Assembly: GCA_037440885.1 (NCBI GenBank)
Contig: JBBITI010000043.1
Coordinates: 1 to 21,931 of the forward strand
DNA: 21,931 nt
Reading direction: 5' to 3'
Source: JBBITI01 sp037440885
GTDB taxonomy: Bacteria > Chloroflexota > Dehalococcoidia > Dehalococcoidales > UBA2162
Below, in pieces: positions 1-7,873 of the stretch (position 1 is the stretch's first letter; each line of letters begins with the position of its first letter). Under the pieces are notes generated by a model, which was not told the DNA's origin, searched no databases, and saw nothing but the letters and a program-made list of their open reading frames with translations. Made by a program: the position numbers and the translations under genes.

Positions 1-352
1 CCGGCTCGATGCATAAAATATTATGTACAAAATATGGAGACAAACCTTGTATCTTTACTGCCCTCGCTTTTCCGCTTCCCGCTTTGTCCCGGTCAGAGAT
101 AAGCGAAACGGAAAGGAGATAAGGTCACCGCTGAAACCCATTCCACGAGGGAATTGTTTCTGCAAAATTGCCTTATCAGCCTCGAATTGTTTTTTCCCGG
201 TAATCCGGTCGGGGATGGATTTGTATTCAACCGCATCGGATATCACCTTGAATAAACGAAAAAGTGTATTTCCTGAATTTTAGAAGGCTGTGTTACAATT
301 CGGTTATCAGGGCAAGGCGCGCCGCGCCTTGCCCTTGAGGTGTTTGTCCTGT
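1..352. other. No convincing gene; mfd upstream region
   Basis: No protein here can be assigned. Two overlapping short frames exist: 23-283 on plus (86 codons) and 55-246 on minus (63 codons, GTG start). The minus frame has a more protein-like composition (alternating K, E, D and hydrophobic residues) but its only AAGG motif touches the start codon, and I recognise no family. The last 50 bases hold a hairpin and the mfd ribosome binding site. No clear promoter could be fixed; a TACAAT hexamer at 294-299 lacks a good -35 partner. Confidence 0.5.
310..334 (+). promoter_or_regulatory. Strong GC-rich hairpin in the mfd leader
   Basis: Bases 310-321 and 323-334 form a perfect 12-bp inverted repeat around one central base (GGGCAAGGCGCG and its complement). 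In RNA it would fold as a stem of about 9-10 bp with a small loop. It sits two bases before the GAGGTG ribosome binding site (336-341) of mfd. What follows is only moderately T-rich, so a terminator for an upstream gene is possible but not clear; a 5'-UTR structure affecting mfd expression is the alternative. Confidence 0.5.
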
Positions 353-3300
353 ATGGCTTTGGAATTAAATAACTTGTTATCGCTTCTCGGTGATAATCCG
401 GTTTACCGGCGGCTGCTAGCGGAGTTATCGCAGAATAGCGTGGTCTCGGTTTCCCTGGTTGAGTCAGCGAAACCATTCCTCGTCGCGGCTTTAGTACGGA
501 ATTTGCGCATACCTCTTCTTGTGATCACCGGTCAACCGGAGAAAGCCCGGAACCTGTTCGAACAGATCCAGGTCTGGTGTCCGCAGGAGCAGGTGCGATT
601 GTTCCCCGATCCGGAAGGGATGCCTTACGAACGGTTGACGACTGATGATACGATTGAACTGGAACGCTTGCAGGTGCTGGCGGAACTGGTTCGCTACGAC
701 CCGGCTGACCGGCAGGCTCCTGTCCCCCTTGTGATTGCCTCCGCCGCGGCATTGGTCCAGAAGACAATTTCACCGGTGGAATTAAAAACGGCCAGCCATG
801 ATATCAAGACCGGGATGGAGACAACTCCTTTCGATCTCCTGGCACGCTGGCAGGCGATCGGTTACCGCGTCGAGCCCACCGTTGATGTCCCGGGTACGAT
901 CAGCCATCGCGGCGGTATCGTCGATATTTTCCCACCGCACACTGCTAACCCGGTCCGTATCGAATTTTTTGGTAATACCATCGACAGCATCCGCTGGTTC
1001 GACCCGGTCAGCCAGCGTTCCCTCCGGTCGTTACCGGTCATCTCGATCACGCCGGCCACCGAATTCCTCGTAAATGATGCCCTGCTGTCAGACAGGTTGA
1101 GCAATCTGGAATTGGATGGCATGCATCCGGAAGCGCAGCAGCAGCTTACCGCTGATATTACAACTTTGCGCGAGGGAACCAGCGCGGGCATCAGGCAACA
1201 TTATGCGTCGTTCTTTAACCGGAGCGGTTTAGCCGATTATTTCAGCGGTAATGCGCTGGTCATTATCGATGAGCCGGAGACTTTCTATAATGCCTTGGAA
1301 GACCTGGCAGACCGGGTGGAAGGTATCCGTAACGAAAAACTGGCATCCGGTGTTCTGCCGGCGGGTTTTCCCCGTCCTTGTTTTACCGTTGCTGAGATCC
1401 GTTCAACTCTGATTGCAAACAGAATACTGTCTCTGTCGACCTGGGGTGTCGCTCAGCGTTTGACCTTGCCTTTTAAAACCGCGCCGGGTTACGCCGGTCA
1501 AATAGCTGCCCTTATCCAGAAAATAATGGAAATGCTTTCCCTGCGCAAGCGGGTGGTCGTAGTGAGCAATCAGGCGGGGCGACTCGCGGAGTTACTGGAA
1601 GAGCAGGCTATCCCTGCTCCGGTACTGAACAGTGTCAGCGTAACTCCGACCAAAGGTACCTTGACTTTGATTCAGGGGCTCCTGGGTGAGGGATGGGTAC
1701 TCAACGATGAGACTTTTCTGTTCACCGATACCGAAATCTTCGGCTTTACCAAACAGCGGCGCCTTTTGCGGCGGCGCCCCGTGCCGCGCCATAAGCTTGT
1801 GGTTGATATCACGCCGGGTACTTATGTGGTGCACGTGGAGCACGGTATCGCCCGGTTGCAGGGTGTCGTCACTATGACTACTCGTGAGGGTCAGAAAGAG
1901 TATCTTGTGCTGGAGTATGCCGCCGGAGACAAGTTGTACGTTCCCTCCGACCAGATCGACCGGGTAACGCGTTATATCGGAGCCGGGGAGAAGGCTCCGA
2001 TCTTAAGCCGTCTGGGTACTCAGGACTGGGTAAAAACCCGACAAAAGGTCAGCGAAGCAGTAGAGAAAGTTGCTCGTGAGTTGATTGCTCTTTATGCCAC
2101 CCGTGAAGTCGTGCCCGGCTTTGCTTTCTCCCGGGACACACTCTGGCAGCAAGAGATGGAGGCTTCTTTCCCCTATGTCGAGACACCCGATCAGTTAACC
2201 GTACAGGCGGAAGTAAAAGAGGATATGGAGAAGGCAAAACCGATGGACCGCCTGGTGTGCGGTGATGTGGGGTACGGGAAGACGGAGATTGCGGTGCGGA
2301 CAGCTTTCAAAGCGGTGATGGACCACAAGCAGGTGGCTCTGCTGGTGCCGACTACGGTCCTCGCCGAGCAGCATTTCGTTACTTTCAGCCAGCGTTTTGC
2401 TGCATTCCCCCTCCGCGTAGAGGTCCTCAGTCGCTTTCGGACTCACCGGGAACAGGAACGTATCCTGGCTGGACTGGCTGACGGTACAGTGGATATTTGC
2501 ATCGGAACGCACCGCTTGATACAGAAAGATGTGGTCTTTAAGAACCTGGGGTTACTGATAATTGATGAAGAACAGCGCTTCGGCGTAGCGCACAAGGAAT
2601 TTCTGAAAAAGGTCCGTCACGAAGTAGACGTGCTGGCGCTGAGCGCTACCCCGATTCCGCGTACCCTGCATATGTCCCTGGTAGGGGTACGCGATATGAG
2701 TGTGATGGAGACGCCGCCGGAAGATCGCCTGCCGGTGAAAACTTATGTTGCCGCATACGAGGACCGCTTGATACGGGAAGCAATACTGCGAGAACTGGAA
2801 CGGAACGGCCAGGTCTTCTTTCTGCACAACCGGGTGCAGAGTATTGATTATGTGGCCGGTAAACTTCAGGTGCTGGTACCGGAAGCGCGGTTTGCAGTGG
2901 CTCACGGCCGGATGGACGAAGAACAATTGAACCGCGTCATGACCGACTTCGTTCAATGTAAAGCCGACGTCCTGGTATGTACCACCATTATCGAATCCGG
3001 CCTGGACATGCCGAACGTGAATACCCTGATTGTCAACCAGGCTGACCGCTTCGGGCTTGCCCAGTTGTACCAGCTTCGGGGGCGGGTGGGACGCGGCGCG
3101 AACACCGCTTATGCCTATTTCTTGTATGACCGGGGGAAACGGTTGACCGAAATCGCGGAGAAACGCTTGCAGACGATTTTCGAAGCCACCGAGCTGGGTG
3201 CTGGCTTCGGTATTGCCATGAAAGACCTGGAGATCCGGGGGGCGGGCAACTTGCTTGGCTTACGGCAGAGCGGTCATATCAGCGCCGTCGGCTTCGGTCT

Positions 3301-3829
3301 TTATACCCAGCTCTTAGCGCGCGCCGTGGACGAGCTGAAGGCCAGGCGGGCAGGTGTCCCGGAACAACAGGTCAAAGAAGCCCAACTGCCGCCTTCAACG
3401 ATCGATTTGCCTTTACGGGCATTCATCCCCGAAGACTACGTGGCTGATCTGAATACCAGGATCGCCCTCTACCAGAAGCTGGTCAGGCTGGAAATACCGG
3501 GTGGTATCGAATCATTGCGCCAGGAATTTGCCGACCGCTTCGGGGCACTACCGAAAGAAGTGGAGAACCTGTTATACGGCGTGAAGATTAAGATCCTGGC
3601 ATCACAGGCTCATATCGAATCGGTGGCGATGGACGAAGGTGACATCGTACTGCGGCGGTTTACCGGGATGCGTTTCACGAAAGAGAAAATTGAACCTTAC
3701 ATGAGGGGGTTGCACCTGCCGGTAGGCAGCTTGCGGTTCGATCCGCTGGCAATCCGGATCAACCCGAAGCGCATTGGCCCGCACTGGCAGCAGGTGCTGG
3801 AAGACATTGTCAGGAGAGCGGGGGGATAG
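353..3829 (+). CDS. mfd: Transcription-repair coupling factor Mfd
   Basis: Mfd recognises RNA polymerase stalled at DNA lesions, displaces it by ATP-driven translocation and recruits UvrA for nucleotide excision repair. From the ATG at 353 the protein is 1158 residues, normal for the family. In order: a UvrB-like N-terminal module; a CarD-like RNA-polymerase-interacting domain at about 484-580 (PGTYVVHVEHGIA, then DKLYVP); a superfamily 2 motor with Walker A GYGKTE near 635, DEEQ near 736, SATPIPRT near 763 and RGRVGRG near 909; and a C-terminal TRCF domain. The frame is open from a GTG at 290, but 353 is preferred because GAGGTG lies 11 bases upstream and the family usually begins near the LLSLL segment. 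It faces trxB convergently, with 201 bases between stops. Confidence 0.97.
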   Translation: MALELNNLLSLLGDNPVYRRLLAELSQNSVVSVSLVESAKPFLVAALVRNLRIPLLVITGQPEKARNLFEQIQVWCPQEQVRLFPDPEGMPYERLTTDDTIELERLQVLAELVRYDPADRQAPVPLVIASAAALVQKTISPVELKTASHDIKTGMETTPFDLLARWQAIGYRVEPTVDVPGTISHRGGIVDIFPPHTANPVRIEFFGNTIDSIRWFDPVSQRSLRSLPVISITPATEFLVNDALLSDRLSNLELDGMHPEAQQQLTADITTLREGTSAGIRQHYASFFNRSGLADYFSGNALVIIDEPETFYNALEDLADRVEGIRNEKLASGVLPAGFPRPCFTVAEIRSTLIANRILSLSTWGVAQRLTLPFKTAPGYAGQIAALIQKIMEMLSLRKRVVVVSNQAGRLAELLEEQAIPAPVLNSVSVTPTKGTLTLIQGLLGEGWVLNDETFLFTDTEIFGFTKQRRLLRRRPVPRHKLVVDITPGTYVVHVEHGIARLQGVVTMTTREGQKEYLVLEYAAGDKLYVPSDQIDRVTRYIGAGEKAPILSRLGTQDWVKTRQKVSEAVEKVARELIALYATREVVPGFAFSRDTLWQQEMEASFPYVETPDQLTVQAEVKEDMEKAKPMDRLVCGDVGYGKTEIAVRTAFKAVMDHKQVALLVPTTVLAEQHFVTFSQRFAAFPLRVEVLSRFRTHREQERILAGLADGTVDICIGTHRLIQKDVVFKNLGLLIIDEEQRFGVAHKEFLKKVRHEVDVLALSATPIPRTLHMSLVGVRDMSVMETPPEDRLPVKTYVAAYEDRLIREAILRELERNGQVFFLHNRVQSIDYVAGKLQVLVPEARFAVAHGRMDEEQLNRVMTDFVQCKADVLVCTTIIESGLDMPNVNTLIVNQADRFGLAQLYQLRGRVGRGANTAYAYFLYDRGKRLTEIAEKRLQTIFEATELGAGFGIAMKDLEIRGAGNLLGLRQSGHISAVGFGLYTQLLARAVDELKARRAGVPEQQVKEAQLPPSTIDLPLRAFIPEDYVADLNTRIALYQKLVRLEIPGGIESLRQEFADRFGALPKEVENLLYGVKIKILASQAHIESVAMDEGDIVLRRFTGMRFTKEKIEPYMRGLHLPVGSLRFDPLAIRINPKRIGPHWQQVLEDIVRRAGG

Positions 3830-4030
3830 AATAACAAGACGATTCTCGTACGGGAGGACACCGGTTTGTTCCTTGAACGCAGAACAATCCGCACTGTGCC
3901 ACTTTGGATTCGATCGGCTTCTGCTTCATCAAGTTCCTCGATAAATACCGGGCATGGTTTTACGGAAGAATTCAAACCTTTTAGACAGACGCAACGGCGG
4001 ATTTTCGCCTGGCTGCCCTCAGACAAATAT
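3830..4030. other. Convergent intergenic region, mfd to trxB
   Basis: This 201-base gap lies between the stops of two converging genes, where a bidirectional terminator would be expected. I see only weak stems, such as GGCG-N6-CGCC near 4002-4015, and no T-run typical of an intrinsic terminator. Open frames crossing it on both strands run into the antisense of mfd or trxB and look like shadows. Confidence 0.5.
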
Positions 4031-4966
4031 CTAGATAACTTGCTTGTGCTGTTCCAGGTATTTATCGGTGGAGACCGCGGCGGTCGCCCCGTCTCCGCAG
4101 GCGGAGATAACCTGCCGGATCGAACCGGAGCGGATATCACCGGCGGCAAAAATGCCGGGTGCGCTGGTTTCCATGTGCTCGTTGACGATGATCTGTCCGG
4201 CCGGGTCGAGGTTCACGATGTCCTTGAGATAGGCGGTGTTGGGCGTGAAACCGATGGCGATGAAAACCCCTTTGACGTCCAGGGTAGACTCCGTGCCCGA
4301 TTGCACGTCACGTAGTTTTACTCTTTCGACCGTGTCTTCGCCTTCGATGGCGGAAATAGTTGAATTCCAGGCGTACTTGATCTTGGGTTGCCTGAAGAGC
4401 CGTTCTTGCTCGATTTTAGTTGCCCGCAGTTCGTTGCGGCGGTGGATGAGAGTGACTGATGAAGCAAAGCGGGTAAGGTGTAACGCTTCCTGGATTGCGG
4501 CATTGCCGCCGCCGACGACGGCAACCGTCTGATCGGTAAAGAAAGCGGCGTCGCAGGTGGCGCAATAGGAAACCCCGCGGCCGGTAAACTCTTTTTCACC
4601 CGGTACCCCGATTGACTGCCTGGAGGAACCTGAGGCAATTATTAACGAGTGCGCTGTGTAGTCGCCTTCACCGGTCTTGACGGAGAAATCGGTCCCGTCA
4701 ACCTTGATGCTGTTGAGCTGGGTCATCAGGGTTTCCAGGCCGAATTTGGTGGCTTGCTGGTGCATCATCTGGGTTAAGTCCATGCCGCTGATACCGTCGG
4801 GGAAGCCGGGGTAGTTTTCTACTGTTTCAGCGTAGACGATGTTCCCGCCAATGATGTCTTTTTCTAGTAGTAGGGTTTTACGGCGGGCTCGTGCCGCGTA
4901 GATACCGGCTGTAAGTCCCGCCGGCCCCCCGCCGACTATTATCACATCATAAACGTTACCGCTCAT
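4031..4966 (-). CDS. trxB: Thioredoxin reductase TrxB
   Basis: FAD- and NADPH-dependent thioredoxin-disulfide reductase of 311 residues, the usual size for the low-molecular-weight bacterial type. The N-terminus has the FAD dinucleotide motif GGGPAG (about 12-17). The middle carries the redox pair in CATCDA, and a second Rossmann motif GGGNAA is followed by HRRNELR, the HRRxxxR signature of NADPH-preferring enzymes. The C-terminal FAD site reads GIFAAGDI. The start overlaps the preceding TTG-started gene by four bases (ATGA), with GAGGTAGAG as ribosome binding site inside that gene, so translation is probably coupled. With trxA two genes upstream, the NADPH-to-thioredoxin pathway is complete. 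It appears to be the last gene of the minus-strand block. Confidence 0.95.
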   Translation of the reverse strand: MSGNVYDVIIVGGGPAGLTAGIYAARARRKTLLLEKDIIGGNIVYAETVENYPGFPDGISGMDLTQMMHQQATKFGLETLMTQLNSIKVDGTDFSVKTGEGDYTAHSLIIASGSSRQSIGVPGEKEFTGRGVSYCATCDAAFFTDQTVAVVGGGNAAIQEALHLTRFASSVTLIHRRNELRATKIEQERLFRQPKIKYAWNSTISAIEGEDTVERVKLRDVQSGTESTLDVKGVFIAIGFTPNTAYLKDIVNLDPAGQIIVNEHMETSAPGIFAAGDIRSGSIRQVISACGDGATAAVSTDKYLEQHKQVI

Positions 4967-5292
4967 GTCTCTACCTCAAGGCTAGCTTCAATGACATCAA
5001 GAAGCTGGCGGATATCGAAACCGCCGGCAATCCGGGGTCGGCCGTTGGCTAAAAGAACCGGAAACGGCATATCCTGCACAATCGTTTTTATTTGCGTTAT
5101 CCCGGGGTTATCGCCTGTCGCCGGCAAATCGATCACCTCGATCTCTACCCGGTCACCGAAACGTTCCTTGACCCGCTGCCGGGCAATATCCAGGGCGTCC
5201 GGGAAAGACCAGTCTCCACCGCAGTTGCCCGAGCAGTGCTGGCTGGAACTATCGGCTACAATCGTGATCTTTACCGCCGCTGGTTCAGTCAA
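4963..5292 (-). CDS. Small thioredoxin-fold-like protein, YuzD-like
   Basis: A 109-residue protein between trxA and trxB. It opens with a beta strand (VKITIVADSS) and a cysteine pair in CSGNC, then a helix (DALDIARQRVKERF), a strand with EIEVIDLP, a helix, PFPVLLANGRPRIAGG and a final helix. The order strand, cysteines, helix, strand, helix, then a proline-led strand matches a thioredoxin-like fold and resembles, from memory, the YuzD/DUF1462 family. The start is TTG at 5290-5292 with AGAGG six bases upstream; it overlaps the trxA stop by 8 bases, and its own stop overlaps trxB by 4. A redox role, perhaps reduced by TrxB or TrxA, is inferred from cysteines and position. The reaction is unknown; a metal or Fe-S carrier role is possible. 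Confidence 0.75.
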   Translation of the reverse strand: MTEPAAVKITIVADSSSQHCSGNCGGDWSFPDALDIARQRVKERFGDRVEIEVIDLPATGDNPGITQIKTIVQDMPFPVLLANGRPRIAGGFDIRQLLDVIEASLEVET

Positions 5293-5611
5293 GCGAATCC
5301 TCTAATGTCTTGACCAGGTTGGCTTTGGAACGGAAACCGACCATATGCGATACCGGTTTGCCGTTGATAAATAACATTATCGTCGGTAAACTCTTTACAT
5401 TATAACGGGCAGCGACTTGTTGATTATCATCAACGTTCATCTTCAGGAAAATGATTCGTCCGTCATATTCCAGGGCTAGTGCGTCAATGATCGGAGAAAC
5501 CATTTTACATGGCTTACACCATTCCGCCCAGAAGTCGATGAGAACCGGTTTTTGAGACCGGAGAACCATGCTGTCGAAAGTGCTATCATCAACCTTGAGT
5601 GGAGATGCCAT
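5285..5611 (-). CDS. trxA: Thioredoxin TrxA, WCKPC type
   Basis: Thioredoxin of 108 residues, the standard single-domain size. The active site is WAEWCKPCK, with lysine in place of the usual glycine of WCGPC. The cis-proline is in SLPTIMLF and the glycine-rich C-terminal strand in HMVGFRSK. Two ATG codons lie in tandem at 5614-5612 and 5611-5609. AAAGGAGG leaves only 3 bases before the first but 6 before the second, so the second is chosen. The start lies within the last 26 bases of plsX, and the stop overlaps the next gene. The Lys between the cysteines may shift the redox potential relative to WCGPC thioredoxins; that is inference. Confidence 0.93.
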   Translation of the reverse strand: MASPLKVDDSTFDSMVLRSQKPVLIDFWAEWCKPCKMVSPIIDALALEYDGRIIFLKMNVDDNQQVAARYNVKSLPTIMLFINGKPVSHMVGFRSKANLVKTLEDSLD

Positions 5612-6626
5612 CATAAGCCTCCTTTATTTTCTGCCATACTTTTTTATCGGCGGCCCGTTTGGCCAGGCCTATCGCATTCTTGATGGCAGTGGATTGACTG
5701 CGTCCGTGAGCAATAATGATGTTCCCATTCAAACCTAACAAGCTGGCCCCGCCATACTGGCGGAAATCCAAGCCTTTTGCCAGAGTTCCCAGGCCAACTT
5801 CCACTAAAAGCTCGCGTCCCCGGACGTTATAAGCGCGAGCAAAAGTCTGGCCATGATTTTTTAATCTTAAAAGAGTATCCCCGATTCCTTCAAGGGTCTT
5901 AAGTACGATATTGCCGGTAAAACCATCGGTAACCACGATATCCGCGCTACCCCGGGGGATATCATGACCTTCGACATTCCCGATGAAGTTAAGCTTAGAA
6001 GCTTTGAGTAGGGGATAGGTTTCTTTGGCGAGACGATTTCCTTTACCCTCCTCACCTCCCATGTTGAGCAGGCCGACTCGCGGAGAATCCAGCCCAAAAA
6101 TTTCACTGGCATAAATATTACCAAGCTGGGCAAACTGCAGCAGGTGTTCGGGACGACAGTCGGCATTGGCGCCCGAATCCAGAAAGACAACCGGGACACT
6201 GCTAATATTGATAATAGTGGCGATCGCCGGGCGGTCGATACCTTCGGTCTTGCCGAGCCCGGCATAAGCGCCATAGAAAACAGCGCCGGTATTACCGGCG
6301 GAGATAAAACCTGAGGCGGTGCCTTCTTTAACTAGCCTGATACCGATGACTATCGATGATTGCGGTTTGCGTGTAACGCCTTCAACTGGGTGGTCGTTGA
6401 AACTGATGACTTCATCAGCTTCGATAATACCGATGCCGTATTCATTAAGCTGCCGTCCGCCGAGGACGGTGATAATATCCTTGCGCCCGACAAGAGCGAT
6501 TTTTACATGGTATTCCTGGGCGGCTTTAATTGCGCCGCGAACTATCTCACGAGGGGCGTAATCTCCCCCGGCAGCGTCGACAGCGATAAAGGGTTCGTTT
6601 TCCCGTGTTCCGGACTTCCCGGGCAT
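5589..6626 (-). CDS. plsX: Phosphate acyltransferase PlsX
   Basis: PlsX makes acyl-phosphate from acyl-ACP and phosphate for PlsY-dependent phospholipid synthesis; it is a peripheral membrane enzyme in other bacteria. The protein has 345 residues, normal for the family. Recognisable blocks are AVDAAGGDYAP (about 16-26, with Ala where Met is common), SAGNTGA, LDSGANADCRPEHL, GLLNMGGEEGKGN, VVTDGFTGNIVLK and GGASLLGLNG. The ATG at 6626 has AGGAG about 9 bases upstream. plsX often sits beside fabH or fabD; here it instead leads the thioredoxin genes, whose first start lies inside its 3' end. A perfect hairpin precedes its ribosome binding site. Confidence 0.95.
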   Translation of the reverse strand: MPGKSGTRENEPFIAVDAAGGDYAPREIVRGAIKAAQEYHVKIALVGRKDIITVLGGRQLNEYGIGIIEADEVISFNDHPVEGVTRKPQSSIVIGIRLVKEGTASGFISAGNTGAVFYGAYAGLGKTEGIDRPAIATIINISSVPVVFLDSGANADCRPEHLLQFAQLGNIYASEIFGLDSPRVGLLNMGGEEGKGNRLAKETYPLLKASKLNFIGNVEGHDIPRGSADIVVTDGFTGNIVLKTLEGIGDTLLRLKNHGQTFARAYNVRGRELLVEVGLGTLAKGLDFRQYGGASLLGLNGNIIIAHGRSQSTAIKNAIGLAKRAADKKVWQKIKEAYDGISTQG

Positions 6627-6645
6627 ATGTTATTAACTCCTATTC

Positions 6646-6665
6646 TAATCACCGTGGGGTGATTA
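6646..6665 (-). promoter_or_regulatory. Inverted repeat in plsX leader
   Basis: TAATCACC at 6646-6653 and GGTGATTA at 6658-6665 form a perfect 8-bp inverted repeat with a four-base loop, in the 53-base gap between the M20 gene stop and the plsX start. No T-run follows on either strand, so it is not a standard terminator. It may be an operator or a 5'-UTR hairpin next to the plsX ribosome binding site. Confidence 0.45.
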
Positions 6666-6679
6666 TTCCCCTGAGGTTA

Positions 6680-7849
6680 CTATTTGCCATCGGCGAATTC
6701 CTGTTTAACCTTCTCCATTATAGCCGGGTTGCCAAGTAAGTCAACGGCAGTAAGCGCCATAGCTTTAGCGGCATCCAGCATCCCGTTTAGACCTTCTTCA
6801 GAAGCTGCTGCAACCGCAAATTCCGGAGAGTGTATCACGACACCAGGAGCGATATTGATCGAAGGATGAATACTGGGAACGAGATGACTGACATTGCCCA
6901 TATCGGTACTACCGAAGGTTTCTTGAGTCTCGAGGATCAGAGGATTGCGGTTTAGTATCTGCATATTTTGTTGATAGAGACGGGCGATTGCCAGATTGCT
7001 ACGCATCGTAGCATATCGGACCGGATCCCATCTATATTGCAACACTGCTCCGGTGGCAACTGCCGACCCGGTGAAGCAGTTCAAGATTTTCAACTTCAAT
7101 TCTTCAAGATAAGCGTCGTCGCGAGCGCGAATCAGGAATGTACCGGCGGAATGAGATGGAACGACATTGACCGCTTGCCCGCCGTCAGTGATGATGCCGT
7201 GAACCCGTGCCGAACTACGGATATGCTGGCGCAGGGCATTGATAGCATTAAATGATGCTATCATCGCATCAAGAGCATTGATCCCGGCCTCCGGCCGGGC
7301 GGCGGCGTGAGAGGCTTTGCCGATGAATTCGACATCGAGTGTCTGACAGGCGAGGGTCTGCGTAGTAACGGTATCCGAATTATCGGGATGTACGAGCATC
7401 GCTGCATCAAGGTCGCGGAACCAGCCGCGATCGGCCATGACGGCTTTCCCCCCAAACATTTCTTCTGCAGGGGTGCCGATAGCGGCGATGCTGCCGCTGA
7501 AAGTATCGACAGCTATTTTTGTGCCGAGAGCGGCACCCACCGAAGCTGCGGCGATCAGGTTATGGCCGCAACCGTGACCGATATCGGGCAAGGCGTCGTA
7601 TTCGATGAGGAATGCCACTGCCGGTCGCTTATTACCGTAACGAGCATCCAGGGCAGTGGTCAGTCCACAAATTTCACGGTTGACCTTGAAGCCATTCTTT
7701 TCAAGCAACTCCGTAATCCAGGCAGTCGCTTTGATTTCTTTGAAGCCGAGTTCAGGGTTATGATGTATTTTCAAAGCAAGATCGCGTAGCGCATCAGCTT
7801 CGTTATTGATGGCATTGATCACTGCATGTTTGATGTCTGCGATCTTCAT
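6680..7849 (-). CDS. M20-family amidohydrolase/peptidase
   Basis: Zinc-dependent M20 metallopeptidase-like hydrolase of 389 residues, of the M20D/aminoacylase group that includes AbgB, PM20D2 and amidohydrolases acting on N-acyl or dipeptide substrates. The N-terminus has HHNPELGFKE (about 29-38), followed by EYDALPDIGHGCGHN (a metal-binding region), GTPAEE with the acidic catalytic/metal pair, and a later MGNVSHLVPS segment. The dimerisation domain lies between (about 180-290, SHAAARPEAGIN). The substrate cannot be read from sequence. The ATG has no evident Shine-Dalgarno, and 24 bases separate it from the aldo/keto reductase stop, so translation may depend on that upstream gene. The protein appears cytoplasmic, with no signal peptide. 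Confidence 0.88.
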   Translation of the reverse strand: MKIADIKHAVINAINNEADALRDLALKIHHNPELGFKEIKATAWITELLEKNGFKVNREICGLTTALDARYGNKRPAVAFLIEYDALPDIGHGCGHNLIAAASVGAALGTKIAVDTFSGSIAAIGTPAEEMFGGKAVMADRGWFRDLDAAMLVHPDNSDTVTTQTLACQTLDVEFIGKASHAAARPEAGINALDAMIASFNAINALRQHIRSSARVHGIITDGGQAVNVVPSHSAGTFLIRARDDAYLEELKLKILNCFTGSAVATGAVLQYRWDPVRYATMRSNLAIARLYQQNMQILNRNPLILETQETFGSTDMGNVSHLVPSIHPSINIAPGVVIHSPEFAVAAASEEGLNGMLDAAKAMALTAVDLLGNPAIMEKVKQEFADGK

Positions 7850-7873
7850 GGTGCAAAATTGTCGGAAGAATAA

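Noticed and set aside
55..246. 63-codon minus-strand frame upstream of mfd
   Set aside because: GTG start with an overlapping weak AAGG, no recognisable family, and a competing frame on plus; kept only as a remark.
2195..2956. Minus frames of 105 and 134 codons inside mfd
   Set aside because: They lie antisense to the helicase core; composition rich in His/Gln/Cys and no family signal mark them as shadows.
3697..4315. Long open frames on both strands across the mfd-trxB junction
   Set aside because: They are largely antisense to mfd or trxB, have arginine/serine-rich shadow composition and no ribosome binding sites.
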